Shown here piece by piece: positions 38,370 through 51,200 of a stretch of 64,000 nucleotides of DNA (the first letter of the stretch is position 1; the number at the start of each line of letters is the position of its first letter). The notes under the pieces were generated by a model. The model searched no databases and was not told where the DNA came from. It was given only the letters and a program-made list of their open reading frames with translations. A program made the position numbers and the translations under genes. Origin of the DNA: Paramecium octaurelia. Lineage: Eukaryota; Ciliophora; Oligohymenophorea; Peniculida; Parameciidae. The stretch lies in assembly GCA_905182995.1 (NCBI GenBank), contig CAJJDP010000113.1, positions 192,886 through 256,885 of the forward strand, read 5' to 3'.

Positions 38370-39759
38370 TCGTGAGAATAAATGAAAATTTCTATTAATT
38401 TACTTAGGTTGAGAAAATAAAATATCTTCAGACTTACTTGTTGTGTAAAATAGAGGCTTCTCAAGTGATCTTCAAATGATTGATTCATAAATAACTGTTT
38501 GATTGATCTTTTTTTCTATTTACAGATAAAAGATTTGTTACTTAGAATAATTAAAAAAAATAAATCTTTCAATTTGATAAAATAGATTAAATCTGAATTT
38601 TTGATTTAAATGGCCTAAAAGGTTTACATTTTATATCATTTATTTGATTAGATTGAGGTGTCGAAACTTGGAGATTGGTTTTATAGAATAAGGATAGTAT
38701 TATTACTTTGTTTATAATACAAATAATATATTTCTAAATTCTGAATTCTTATTTGAAGTATTTCAAGTTAAATGCAAATGTTTAAAAGTAGTAAAAAGAA
38801 TGTACTTATTATAATTAATTCTTAGGATAAGATATATTCTTAAAATGGATTTCCTTAAGAATCCCCAATATCGCCTTACATAAGTCATCTATAAAAGTGT
38901 GAATTTTAACTCTCATAAATAATTGTGTTATGAAATAAAAATAATGGGGTATGTTGATGATTTAACCTCAAAATCAAATAAGCATCATTAAATTTATATA
39001 AATATCAAGAAATCTTTGGTGTGTAAAGCATTAATTAAACTCTAAACAATAACCAAATGAATTGATCTCGTTCTTGGCTATTATTATTTTGACTTAAATT
39101 TCATAATTTACTTATAATTTAATAACTAGTACTTTCTAATAAAACCTTATAAATCAATAAAATAAGAATAAAAAAATCAATTAGAGGTATATATATTGAA
39201 AAAGAGTAAAAGAATTTGAATTGATAAAACAAATGTAAACAAAAAGAGTTTCCAAGAATACTAATAAACTGTTTATAAATTATTTCATTTGAAACTAATT
39301 ATCTTAAAATGATATACATAAGTTTTTACATTTTCAATAAACTTTAAAAATGATTCAAATTTAACTCATGAAAATATAATGAATTAATAATTGTTTGTTA
39401 ATTATTTCATTTTAAGCTTAATATCTGATAATTGATGATAAATTTTAATTTATATAATATGTTTAATGATGTCATTGTAATATAACTATCATATAATGAA
39501 TTATATATTGATTTTAAGGATTTAATTCTAAATTAATTATCATACTGAGATTTATAAACTGTTGATTGATTTAATTCTAAATAGATTATCATATTATGAT
39601 TTAAAACTTTTGTATTTATCTAATTCAAAATATACTATCATACTAAGATGAAAAAAACTGTTTTATAGATTAAATTGTTAATATGTTAATAGAAATCTTA
39701 GATTGTTTACCTAGGTAGTTTTAACCAATCATAAATTTTTTTAATTTAAATTTATTAAT
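38370..39759 (+). repeat. Duplicated block 1, copy A (1,390 bp)
   Basis: Identical by eye to 39761-41150 wherever compared, including both ends, with an offset of 1,391. The two copies are separated by exactly one N at 39760. The content is AT-rich non-coding sequence. The N junction points to two contigs whose ends overlap and were joined without merging. Confidence 0.9.
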
Positions 39760-39760
39760 N
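39760..39760. other. Single-N assembly gap
   Basis: An ambiguous base exactly at the junction of two identical 1,390-bp direct repeats. Confidence 0.95.
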
Positions 39761-41150
39761 TCGTGAGAATAAATGAAAATTTCTATTAATTTACTTAGGT
39801 TGAGAAAATAAAATATCTTCAGACTTACTTGTTGTGTAAAATAGAGGCTTCTCAAGTGATCTTCAAATGATTGATTCATAAATAACTGTTTGATTGATCT
39901 TTTTTTCTATTTACAGATAAAAGATTTGTTACTTAGAATAATTAAAAAAAATAAATCTTTCAATTTGATAAAATAGATTAAATCTGAATTTTTGATTTAA
40001 ATGGCCTAAAAGGTTTACATTTTATATCATTTATTTGATTAGATTGAGGTGTCGAAACTTGGAGATTGGTTTTATAGAATAAGGATAGTATTATTACTTT
40101 GTTTATAATACAAATAATATATTTCTAAATTCTGAATTCTTATTTGAAGTATTTCAAGTTAAATGCAAATGTTTAAAAGTAGTAAAAAGAATGTACTTAT
40201 TATAATTAATTCTTAGGATAAGATATATTCTTAAAATGGATTTCCTTAAGAATCCCCAATATCGCCTTACATAAGTCATCTATAAAAGTGTGAATTTTAA
40301 CTCTCATAAATAATTGTGTTATGAAATAAAAATAATGGGGTATGTTGATGATTTAACCTCAAAATCAAATAAGCATCATTAAATTTATATAAATATCAAG
40401 AAATCTTTGGTGTGTAAAGCATTAATTAAACTCTAAACAATAACCAAATGAATTGATCTCGTTCTTGGCTATTATTATTTTGACTTAAATTTCATAATTT
40501 ACTTATAATTTAATAACTAGTACTTTCTAATAAAACCTTATAAATCAATAAAATAAGAATAAAAAAATCAATTAGAGGTATATATATTGAAAAAGAGTAA
40601 AAGAATTTGAATTGATAAAACAAATGTAAACAAAAAGAGTTTCCAAGAATACTAATAAACTGTTTATAAATTATTTCATTTGAAACTAATTATCTTAAAA
40701 TGATATACATAAGTTTTTACATTTTCAATAAACTTTAAAAATGATTCAAATTTAACTCATGAAAATATAATGAATTAATAATTGTTTGTTAATTATTTCA
40801 TTTTAAGCTTAATATCTGATAATTGATGATAAATTTTAATTTATATAATATGTTTAATGATGTCATTGTAATATAACTATCATATAATGAATTATATATT
40901 GATTTTAAGGATTTAATTCTAAATTAATTATCATACTGAGATTTATAAACTGTTGATTGATTTAATTCTAAATAGATTATCATATTATGATTTAAAACTT
41001 TTGTATTTATCTAATTCAAAATATACTATCATACTAAGATGAAAAAAACTGTTTTATAGATTAAATTGTTAATATGTTAATAGAAATCTTAGATTGTTTA
41101 CCTAGGTAGTTTTAACCAATCATAAATTTTTTTAATTTAAATTTATTAAT
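39761..41150 (+). repeat. Duplicated block 1, copy B (1,390 bp)
   Basis: A direct repeat of 38370-39759. It continues without a break into unique sequence at 41151. Its last 70 bases (41081-41150) are also the first 70 bases of duplicated block 2. Confidence 0.9.
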
Positions 41151-42531
41151 TATTAGCATTTTCGGTCTCAAATTATGCAGTTGTAAGATCAGAGTGAAAC
41201 AATAATTCTAATTGACAAAACTAAAGGGCCATTTTTTATCATTTATTGAATAACAAAATTTCTTTACCATATCTGATTTCAAGACCTAAAATGAATGATA
41301 GTTAGAATCAAACTAAATTTGATGTTATTCCTTTTCTCCATCAATGAGATAATTGTTTCAAATTAAACTATTCACATATTTCAAGTTTTGATTATATAAT
41401 TATACTTCTTAAATATTTCTATATTTCATATATTATGATTTTAAAGTTCTTGATCTTGATTATATATGTTATTTTACAGTTTATTATAATTATAATTGTT
41501 CTATTGAACTTTTACATCAGTTTAGAAAAGATATATATTCATATTCTCGCTTAATAAATAACAATAAAGTAAGAACAATAATCAAAAATATGAATGTGTT
41601 AATATATTTGTTACAAAATAGCAATAAACATTTATAGAATCAAGCGCATCCTAAAAATCGAAGTAACCAGTTTTTTTCTGGTTTAGGTTGATATTAGTTG
41701 ATTTCTTTAGATCTTGAAGGAATTGTTGGGCTTTAGTAGTGGGATAGATCATAAGTGGATTTTCTGATTGATTTTCTTACTTTTTTTTCTGAATAAGTTA
41801 CATGAACCAAGGAAAACACGAAATTTCCTGTTTCTTCTAGTCGGAGATTTGTTTGATATGATGGATAATCCATTTTAGGTTAGCCATTTTTCTTGGCCAC
41901 ATAAATGTCATAATTATTTGGATTCTAATCTACTGGATTTTGTTTTGGTACAAGTTTCAGTGCTCTCGATATAGCTTCTTGCAACTCGAGGTGACATGGG
42001 AGATCTACAAGAACGAGAAGCACTTCTTCTTCATTTGGGATGAAGAATTTATATGATTTCGTTAATGAAGAAAATGCTTCTTTTAATGGACTTATGAGTG
42101 CTTTTTTTACTTTTTATCCTGATGTTTTAGTGCTATCTGTTTGTGACATGTGTTTGTGAGTAATGATTAGAATATATAAATATTAATTTAAGATAATTTA
42201 TTTTAAGATTTGGATGCAAATCGAAATTAAATATTATGTCACTATAGTATGAATATGTTAATTTAATACTCCATTTTTTTAACTCTTATTAATCAAGAAT
42301 AATGTTTAATATATACTAATATTTTCAAGAAATTACTTGAAGGCAAAGAACGAAATCAATAATAATTGATTTTGAACATCAAACAATCCTTATAATCGCA
42401 TTCTAAATTTGTTAGATAAAGTTTTATTTATTATTTTTTTGTGTAGCCATACCTTTTTAATATAAACTAAATTGGGGCCGACTAATATGGTTCTAATTTC
42501 AAAGTGTGAGTTATAAGTTAAAGAGCAGAAT
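41081..42531 (+). repeat. Duplicated block 2, copy A (1,451 bp)
   Basis: Identical by eye to 42533-43983 with an offset of 1,452, separated by the single N at 42532. It contains a full copy of the 169-codon gene (41640-42149) and, at 42356-42531, a piece of the 3' end of the NPHP4-like gene that stops at the N. Confidence 0.9.
41640..42149 (-). CDS. Hypothetical protein, 169 aa, possible ubiquitin-like fold (copy A)
   Basis: A clean intronless frame beginning MSQTDSTKTSGQKVKKALIS and ending in RFLGCA. The middle (YKFFIPNEEEVLLVLVDLP...LQEAISRALKLVP, then NNYDIYVAKKNGQPK) has the strand/helix/strand rhythm of ubiquitin-like or Ras-binding folds. No family is recognised with confidence. The gene appears a second time at 43092-43601 inside an exact direct repeat, which is probably an assembly artefact. 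There is likely one gene in the organism. Confidence 0.65.
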
Positions 42532-42532
42532 N
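42532..42532. other. Single-N assembly gap
   Basis: An ambiguous base exactly between two identical 1,451-bp direct repeats. Confidence 0.95.
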
Positions 42533-43983
42533 TAGAAATCTTAGATTGTTTACCTAGGTAGTTTTAACCAATCATAAATTTTTTTAATTTAAATTTATTA
42601 ATTATTAGCATTTTCGGTCTCAAATTATGCAGTTGTAAGATCAGAGTGAAACAATAATTCTAATTGACAAAACTAAAGGGCCATTTTTTATCATTTATTG
42701 AATAACAAAATTTCTTTACCATATCTGATTTCAAGACCTAAAATGAATGATAGTTAGAATCAAACTAAATTTGATGTTATTCCTTTTCTCCATCAATGAG
42801 ATAATTGTTTCAAATTAAACTATTCACATATTTCAAGTTTTGATTATATAATTATACTTCTTAAATATTTCTATATTTCATATATTATGATTTTAAAGTT
42901 CTTGATCTTGATTATATATGTTATTTTACAGTTTATTATAATTATAATTGTTCTATTGAACTTTTACATCAGTTTAGAAAAGATATATATTCATATTCTC
43001 GCTTAATAAATAACAATAAAGTAAGAACAATAATCAAAAATATGAATGTGTTAATATATTTGTTACAAAATAGCAATAAACATTTATAGAATCAAGCGCA
43101 TCCTAAAAATCGAAGTAACCAGTTTTTTTCTGGTTTAGGTTGATATTAGTTGATTTCTTTAGATCTTGAAGGAATTGTTGGGCTTTAGTAGTGGGATAGA
43201 TCATAAGTGGATTTTCTGATTGATTTTCTTACTTTTTTTTCTGAATAAGTTACATGAACCAAGGAAAACACGAAATTTCCTGTTTCTTCTAGTCGGAGAT
43301 TTGTTTGATATGATGGATAATCCATTTTAGGTTAGCCATTTTTCTTGGCCACATAAATGTCATAATTATTTGGATTCTAATCTACTGGATTTTGTTTTGG
43401 TACAAGTTTCAGTGCTCTCGATATAGCTTCTTGCAACTCGAGGTGACATGGGAGATCTACAAGAACGAGAAGCACTTCTTCTTCATTTGGGATGAAGAAT
43501 TTATATGATTTCGTTAATGAAGAAAATGCTTCTTTTAATGGACTTATGAGTGCTTTTTTTACTTTTTATCCTGATGTTTTAGTGCTATCTGTTTGTGACA
43601 TGTGTTTGTGAGTAATGATTAGAATATATAAATATTAATTTAAGATAATTTATTTTAAGATTTGGATGCAAATCGAAATTAAATATTATGTCACTATAGT
43701 ATGAATATGTTAATTTAATACTCCATTTTTTTAACTCTTATTAATCAAGAATAATGTTTAATATATACTAATATTTTCAAGAAATTACTTGAAGGCAAAG
43801 AACGAAATCAATAATAATTGATTTTGAACATCAAACAATCCTTATAATCGCATTCTAAATTTGTTAGATAAAGTTTTATTTATTATTTTTTTGTGTAGCC
43901 ATACCTTTTTAATATAAACTAAATTGGGGCCGACTAATATGGTTCTAATTTCAAAGTGTGAGTTATAAGTTAAAGAGCAGAAT
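42533..43983 (+). repeat. Duplicated block 2, copy B (1,451 bp)
   Basis: A direct repeat of 41081-42531. It continues into the body of the NPHP4-like gene, so this is the copy that joins normal flanking sequence on the right. Confidence 0.9.
43092..43601 (-). CDS. Hypothetical protein, 169 aa (copy B)
   Basis: Same sequence as the gene at 41640-42149, displaced by 1,452 bases. It ends 207 bases before the stop of the NPHP4-like gene on the same strand. This copy has intact natural context on its right side. See the copy A entry for what can be said about the protein. Confidence 0.65.
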
Positions 43984-46900
43984 TGGATGAAGTAATTTAT
44001 AAGAAGATGGCCTTATCTGATCGATTTTAATAAAGAACTTACTCTTATTTTTCTTAATTTCTCGGGCAATCAAGATTAAAGAGTTGAGAAACTTTGTTAT
44101 CTTTAGGTTTAAAATGTATTAATCGAGTTTCCATACTATCACCTTATTATATGGTAAATCTGGTTGTTAAAAAATATGATTCTATTGCTAAACATTGAAC
44201 AGGAATATAAAATAAAGAATCTTTAATAACTGGCATATCGTCTAATTTTGGTCTAATTAGAAAAGGATTGGCAGGTACTACTTCGATTTTCTCTGCTAAA
44301 TTTGTTTCATAAGGTATATTTAAATTGCATAGTCTTCCAACAAAATCGTTATACGTGATTGATTAGCATTTATAAATTACAAATCTATAGACTTGAAGTA
44401 TACTTTCCCTATCATGGTCGAATAATACTAAAAAAGTCTCTGCTACATCATAAATACTGCATTTAAAATGGATTTCATAATCATTGTAGTAATCTAATTT
44501 AACTGCAGGATCCCCAACTATTTTTAATGTTTTAATATATCTAACTATACAATTAAGAATATACTTTAAAAAATGTGGATTAAGCATTATTGGATTATTT
44601 ACTACAACTTTAGTTTCCTCTTCACCAGAATAATAAATCCTAATGATATCATGATATTCCTAAGGCTGAGGAATTGGTTTAGATTTGGTTTCATTCTCAG
44701 TTCTTTAAGTATCGTGTTAAGGCTTGTCAACGACTAAGATTTCTTTGGGTTTTTCTTAAAAGTTGATATCTGTTTTAATTTCATCATCTGTATATTAAAC
44801 TAAAACACCAATATCAAGTTGTCCGATGATGTAATTCCCGTCGTAAGAAATAACATCGCACTCCTTATAATGAGAACAAACAATGGAGGATTCTTGAAAC
44901 ATGATAGAATCTTAGAATAATGGTACAAAACATCTTCCTAAAATTGTAATTGAACTTTCATTCCAAATCTCAATGATGGCAATTTTATTAGCAAGATTTT
45001 AATCTTTTATAACTTTCTTAAATTCTAAATGCATGTACATTCTATCTGACATCCATCTTTCAAATTCTTTTTAGTTTTTTGCTTTGTGACTTTTAATCTC
45101 ATCTTCCTATCCTAGTATATGAATTCTAAATAATAGCGATGTTGGACAGTAATTATCAAATAAATAGATAGGTTGTAGAACAAAATCTTCTTTAATAGGA
45201 GAATTGATTTTTAAGACAAATTTATAAGAAGTTAAAAGAAGGGTAATCTTCAAATTTAGCTATGTTTTTGATTCTTCCAAAGTTATTTAAACCTATCTAC
45301 TAGCAGGCAGATCCCTATGACCAAATCCAACCTATAAATAAAAATCCAATAGAGTGCCTAATATTAAAAGTGAAATAATACTTCTATAGCATATTTCTAG
45401 ATTTGGATGATGAGGTTATTCATACTACCACTTATCAAATTTATGTTTTAGGTCTTCGGTTAAAAAATTTTACAACAAATCTAATTTTTCTTTTCTTTTT
45501 CTAAAATTTAACAGTCTTTATTCTTCCAGTTAATATTTTTCTTTTGCCAATTCAAAATTCTTGATACCAACTTCCAATAATCCTTGGAATTCATGTAGTA
45601 AAACTTATGTGTTCGATTAGACATAGGAATTTTAATTGATCATACCTGTAATAAGATTTGTTGTATTTTATTTAATTGTAAAAAGATCAGCGATTAATTT
45701 ATTTTGTCTCATGATGTTTTCTTCTCGAGCAAGTCCAGTTTTAACTATGTTAGTAAAAATTGTATATACTTTCATTTTTCTTCTTTATTGATAATTCAAT
45801 TAAACGCCCTTTTAAAGTACTTGGATCAATTAACTTTTAAAGTTGTTTTTTTTATTTATTTTATTAATTACCTTTCTTTTCTTACTTTTATTCAAAATAG
45901 ACAAAGTCATATGTAATAATTGCTTCTCCTGGTGATTTCGGAGTCAATTTTGCATACCACTTCTTTGAATTGAATGATTTTCTATCTCCATGTATTTGCA
46001 ATTTTAATTTTTCATTAGCCTTAGTGCAATCATTAGGTGTCAAAGCAAACCACCCAACATTAACCTCAATTGGATCTTGTTAAATTTCCACAACTTCAAC
46101 ATCATATTGATAAACTAATTGAAAGATTACAGCCGAATCTTTATATATTCTATCAGCTCTAATTGGCTTTTCGATGGTGTATACTATAAATTTCTCATTC
46201 CTTTCAACTTCACTTAAGATGTAAATGTTTTCAAATCCGAATTCATTAACATCTCTCCAACCATTATGACAAAATGGTATTAATTTAGTTTTGGCTTTAG
46301 TGATCTTAATAGTATCAGAGTCTTTTTCATTAACCTATTGTATTTCTTATTACTTTTGTTTAATGTAATTTAATATTTCTAAATCAACAATCTAATGGAT
46401 ATAAATTTTACACTTTGGAAATGATAAATTTAAGGCTTCATCTAATTCCAAATATTTTAAATCATTAACTATTGGTGGTAATTTAGTTCCTCTCAAACCA
46501 ACAACTGTATCATCATAACCAAACAATAAAAATGGACCTATCAATTTCATTAATGGTGTTGGGACATGTTTAAAGTTCTTCCATTTATAACTAACTTGAA
46601 TAGGTTTGATTTGCTTTTATTCTCTGATATAGAAACTATTTGTTAGATCTCTTACACTCCCAGCGTATAAATCTGCAAATGTTATCTTTGCAGATAAATC
46701 TATTATAGCATAACCAAGCGTCTTGAAAGTAGTTGTCAATTTTGTTTTATTGCTATATTATGAAAGTGTAAACTCAACAGCTAATTTGTACTCCTTTAGA
46801 TATTAAGCTTTGTTCATGATGAAAGCTACCCAAACAGCAGCATGTTGATATCTTGTGATTGCTTATCCACTTCTCAATTTTGGTTAATTTCTTGTTTACT

Positions 46901-47240
46901 TTTTTTGGGGAATTTCATTTTCATTTAACTCTCCATCATCTGGATTATCTGCCATATTAACAAGATCAGTCAGAAATATTGTTAGATAAGGACTCTTATA
47001 TGTATTGGATATAAATTATTCTGTTTTTGTATCATATATTGTAGCTGACATTCTTAACTTAAGCTACGTTTCATAGGCATCGATTTCAGGAGGAAATGAT
47101 AGGTTTTCCAATTTATCAATCACAATATATTATAGACGTAATTCTTTGTTATTTATTTTATTTCTGCTATAGAACTCTCCTCCATTCTTTAATTATTCTA
47201 ACCAAATGCCTACATTAGAAATTTAATCATGTAACATCAT
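43808..47240 (-). CDS. NPHP4: Nephrocystin-4-like protein of the ciliary transition zone
   Basis: One 25-nt intron (45745-45769) leaves 1,135 residues. NPHP4 is a scaffold of the ciliary transition zone, where it works with NPHP1 and RPGRIP1L to control entry into the cilium. Several stretches align by eye with the human protein: AIIEIWNESSITILGRCFVP with human IDVWDGDSLLLIGSAAV, then GQLDIGVLVQYT with GRLHLTLANVG. The C-terminal domain (VLYQNRSDKAIFLQI...KINYY) corresponds to human RITYTNPYPSRRTF...KVIYQ. The N-terminal third contains beta-rich segments (VGWFALTPND). The start is the double ATG at 47235-47240. A truncated copy of its 3' end sits at 42356-42531. Confidence 0.82.
45745..45769 (-). 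other. 25-nt intron in the NPHP4-like gene
   Basis: On the coding strand it begins GTATATAC and ends AACATAG. Its removal makes the 3.4-kb gene an exact multiple of three. Confidence 0.85.
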
Positions 47241-47308
47241 TATTATAAATAATTAATACTAACATAACTAATTAAATTTTTTAGGATTAAAAAGTTAGAA
47301 AATAACAA

Positions 47309-47680
47309 TCATTCTCCATATTACTTTTAGCAAGAGGCATCCCATCTTACAGTTTTATTACTATGTTCATTATTAGATGAGGAGTTATTGGAGCATTCTT
47401 TTAATGCAGGTTTTAATTTTTTTTTTAAATTGACTTTCCTACTCTTTAACTCGGTTTATTGATGAATGCAACTCATTGTTCTCTTTTTTCTATAAACATC
47501 ATTTGTTATATTATAAACTGGTTCAATCTTGTCGATCATTCTAAAGGATAAATTTTCTTCTCTTTCTAACTTATAAGTTTAAGAAAATATCTTATAAGAA
47601 TTGCTTGGTTGTACGTGCTTTTTTGCAAATGATTCGTAATCTTCTTCAAAAGAAGTATCACATTTACATTAATTACCCAT
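47309..47680 (-). CDS. Small protein with N-terminal MGNQCKC, likely lipid-anchored
   Basis: A 123-residue intronless frame. It begins MGNQCKCD. Gly2 followed by nearby Cys residues is a typical context for N-myristoylation plus palmitoylation. The rest is basic and polar (RKKRTMSC, KSRKVNLKKKLK) with a Ser/Asn-rich stretch. No domain is recognised. A membrane-associated adaptor or regulatory role is inferred only from the start. It lies 69 bases upstream of the NPHP4-like gene on the same strand. Confidence 0.65.
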
Positions 47681-48288
47681 TTTCTATATATTTTATTAAA
47701 TTTAGAATAATCATTTAATATTATATTCAAACCATATTAATCATCTAATTTTCTTTCTATTAATATTAATAATGACATTATTCTGAATAATCAACATTTG
47801 TTTGAAAATTGAAGTTAAATACATAAGAAATTATTCAATATCTCAAATACATTAGATTACAAACCCTTTTATTGTCCTCTCCAAAAATCGAGAAAATTTT
47901 TAAACAATCCCAACAATTAGTTTAAGTATCAAACAATCAAAAATTCTAAATTTACTAATTAATCATAAATTTTAGATTTAGAACTCATTACAACATTTGG
48001 TTTACTTGGCTTTGAAAATGTCATAAATTGAATTTAATTTTTCAATATAGAATATCTGTATAAAAATTATTTAATTAATGAATTCTACGGAATCGTTGAC
48101 GTAATTGTATAGAATTTTGAATAATTATTATGCTCACACTATAGTAGAGTTGAGACTTTAGAAACGATTCATTCGCATGATTATTATAACCCATTTTGTG
48201 GTTTCAACTCCATATTTAATGTATTTCCAATGAAAATTGTAATATACAATGATTAAATTATTTAATAATATAAGAGATACATATTAAG
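47681..48288. other. AT-rich divergent promoter region
   Basis: A 608-bp spacer between the divergent MG-start gene and VPS8. No ORF, repeat or RNA gene was recognised. It presumably holds both promoters. Confidence 0.5.
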
Positions 48289-51200
48289 ATGAAAGGCTCA
48301 GAGAATTAGTACAAACAAGAATATCCAAACTTGATTGCTTGTTTTATTAGAAACACCTATCATTTACCCTTAATAAAGGCAGACTTACAGGACAAAATAG
48401 AAGAATAATTTGATCAAGAGTAAATAGAAAATGAATACACAATTGATACAAATCTATAGATAGAATAAGCAGAAATCTTTAAATGCTTTAATCCTGAGGC
48501 CCTTAATGAAGCTCTATTTTAAAACGCCACAATCCTTAGAAAATTTGGTAGAATCAGATCGTTGATATCTAGAGGTTAGTATTTAGCAGTCGGGAGTAAT
48601 TTAGGAGCGGTACTTAATTTTTATATTGGTGCTGATCCTCCAAACAAGTCATACATTGAATTGAAAAGTCAATTGCTTTATGCAGCAGAAATTTGCTAAA
48701 CAGAACATGGTAGTGTAAACTAATTAAGTTTTAATTTATCTCAATAGCAACTTTCTGTTGGATTTGATAATGGGGTTATAGGAATATATGATGTTGTAAA
48801 TATGAAACATTTGAAATGGGTTAAGGTACATTAGATAAGAATAGTTTCCTTGGGATATGTTAATGAAAATACATTTGTGTCAGGAGATGAATAAGGCAAT
48901 TGTTTTATGACCAGGTGTGCCAAAGGTAGAATATTCTATGATTTGGATTCTCAATTCATTATTAAATCATAACCAATGTCTATCATCAGGTCTATTCCTA
49001 TCAAATGTAAGCCTTTATTCAATTTTCCTGAATATACTATTGTTGCTTTGGGTAATGGATACAAGTGTTGGGTTCTTAGGATTCAAGATTCAAATGTCAC
49101 TTAATTTACAATCTTAGCAGACTTTTAAAATGATGCTCCAGAAAATAATTAGTGTGTTCTGGAATGGGATATTCTTAAAATTGATGATAAAGATAAATTA
49201 GTTTTAGGAATCTCCTGGACAAATTAGACTAAATCCTTTTTATTCTAAGGAACTGAATATGTGGAGGGTAAAATAAGAGCAAATTTTAAATTACTGAAAG
49301 AAATCAAGCTGTCTGCAAACGTAAAATTAAATAAAATTATTAGTTTATATATATGAATTCAATTTATAATGATTTGGTTTTGTTATTAACTGAAAAAGGA
49401 ACAGTGTACACTAGCAATTTTTCAAATTATAAGACTTAAAAGATTATGCAAATGGAATAATTTGAACCTTTGCCTCTTATGTATTGGAAAGATAATAAAT
49501 ACGAGAGTTAATTTAATGTATGCATTTCAAATAATGAAATTCTCTAAGAAATATACATTTTAACAAGTCAAAATGTTACAGTGTTGAAATACTATAAATT
49601 CGAGGATAAAATTCGACATTTTATGGAAAATCAATAATTCTTATTGTGTTTTTAATTGATTTTATGTATACATAAAAAAGTGTTTATGGAATTTGATAGA
49701 TAAAAGTTACTATTATTTGCACAATAAATAATTGATTTGTATAGTAAATAGATAGCTAGATTACAAATTGGTGGTAAATCAGAAGAAGCAAAGAAAAGAG
49801 GAATTTCCTTAGTAAAATTCATTATTGATATTGGTACAGAACAATATTTAAGCTCTGTATGCGATTTACTATCGAAAACTTTGAATGATGAATCTACTTT
49901 CTTTTTGAGTATTGTGGAACCCTTCATTATTAATAAATAATTCAAATTCATCCCTGATGAAATTCTGTTAAAACTAATATCTCTGTTGAAAGGTCAGAAA
50001 GCGAAGATTTTCTTATTGCTTAATTAATTAGATCTTAATCGAGTGAATTACTCAATTTATTTATAAGCTTGTTTAGAAAGCTAATTGTTTTCCCCTATGA
50101 TTTATTTGTGTACTAGTTCAGCCAAAAATGAGTTTTTAACTCCATTATTTTAAATATGGAACTATAGCATGAAATAATCGTAATTGGAGAACTTTGAAGA
50201 AGAAATCATAAGTGTTAGAAAAGTGATTTCTTTCATTGAGTATATTTTGATGGGCAAACTCTATGATGGTACAACAATCCCAATTTCTACTTTGAAAGTA
50301 AAATAATTAAAGATAAATCTAGAGTACTATTGAAATGATGGTTGTATGGATTTTTGAGGAGAATAATCTAAGGAGAATGATATGGGTTGACCCTTATGGG
50401 GCATTTTATATATTGTATCAAATAATGTCAATAACAAAATTACATTAAATTGAATTGGATCATTCTAAATAATTGTAAATGTTTGATATATTTAAGGAAC
50501 GTGATCTAAAGTGTATTGAAAATGTTTATGAATCCAACTTATCGTTGGAAATTTCAATAATAAGAATTTGAAATTTAATAGTAATTTAACGACATAAGAG
50601 GATATGAAAACTATGATGTTCAAACCGGCTATTCATTCTTTGTAATTAAGGTTATCTTTATTTTGAAATTGGAAGTAGAATTCGATATAATGATGGACAT
50701 TTTACTATTTTGTACATTCAATAAATCTTTCCTTTTCTATATAGATTATCGATCTTATGCAGAAGTGATTGAAAAAAGCGAGTTAGCTTAATTAGAATAA
50801 CATTAAAGTCATTCCGAAATTATTGAATATTTTTAATAACGATTAATGCTTAAATTTGTGCATATTTTGGTTAATAAAATCAAAACTACAAAGCATAAGG
50901 AACAAATAGAAATGTTAAATGGATTCCAAGATCTAAAATAAATACCATTAATATAGGCGTACCTATATTAATATGTTGGAGAATATCAAACCCCAGTTTC
51001 TATTTACTTGAAGTCTAATAATATTTTAGTTTAAAAGTAAGTCTTCAAATATTTACATGATACTCTAATCTCGATGGTATATCATATAAACTATTATAGT
51101 ATGGCAAGGAAACATATGCTAAACTTAATGGAATGATCGTATCAAAATTATAAGATTTACTAAATTTAGATATCCAAAAAACTAGAGAATTAATTTGTTA

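Noticed and set aside
38370-43983. Recent biological tandem duplications or a mobile element
   Set aside because: Each pair is separated by a single N, shows no divergence where compared, has no terminal repeats or target-site duplication, and carries half a gene at the junction. An assembly artefact explains all of this.
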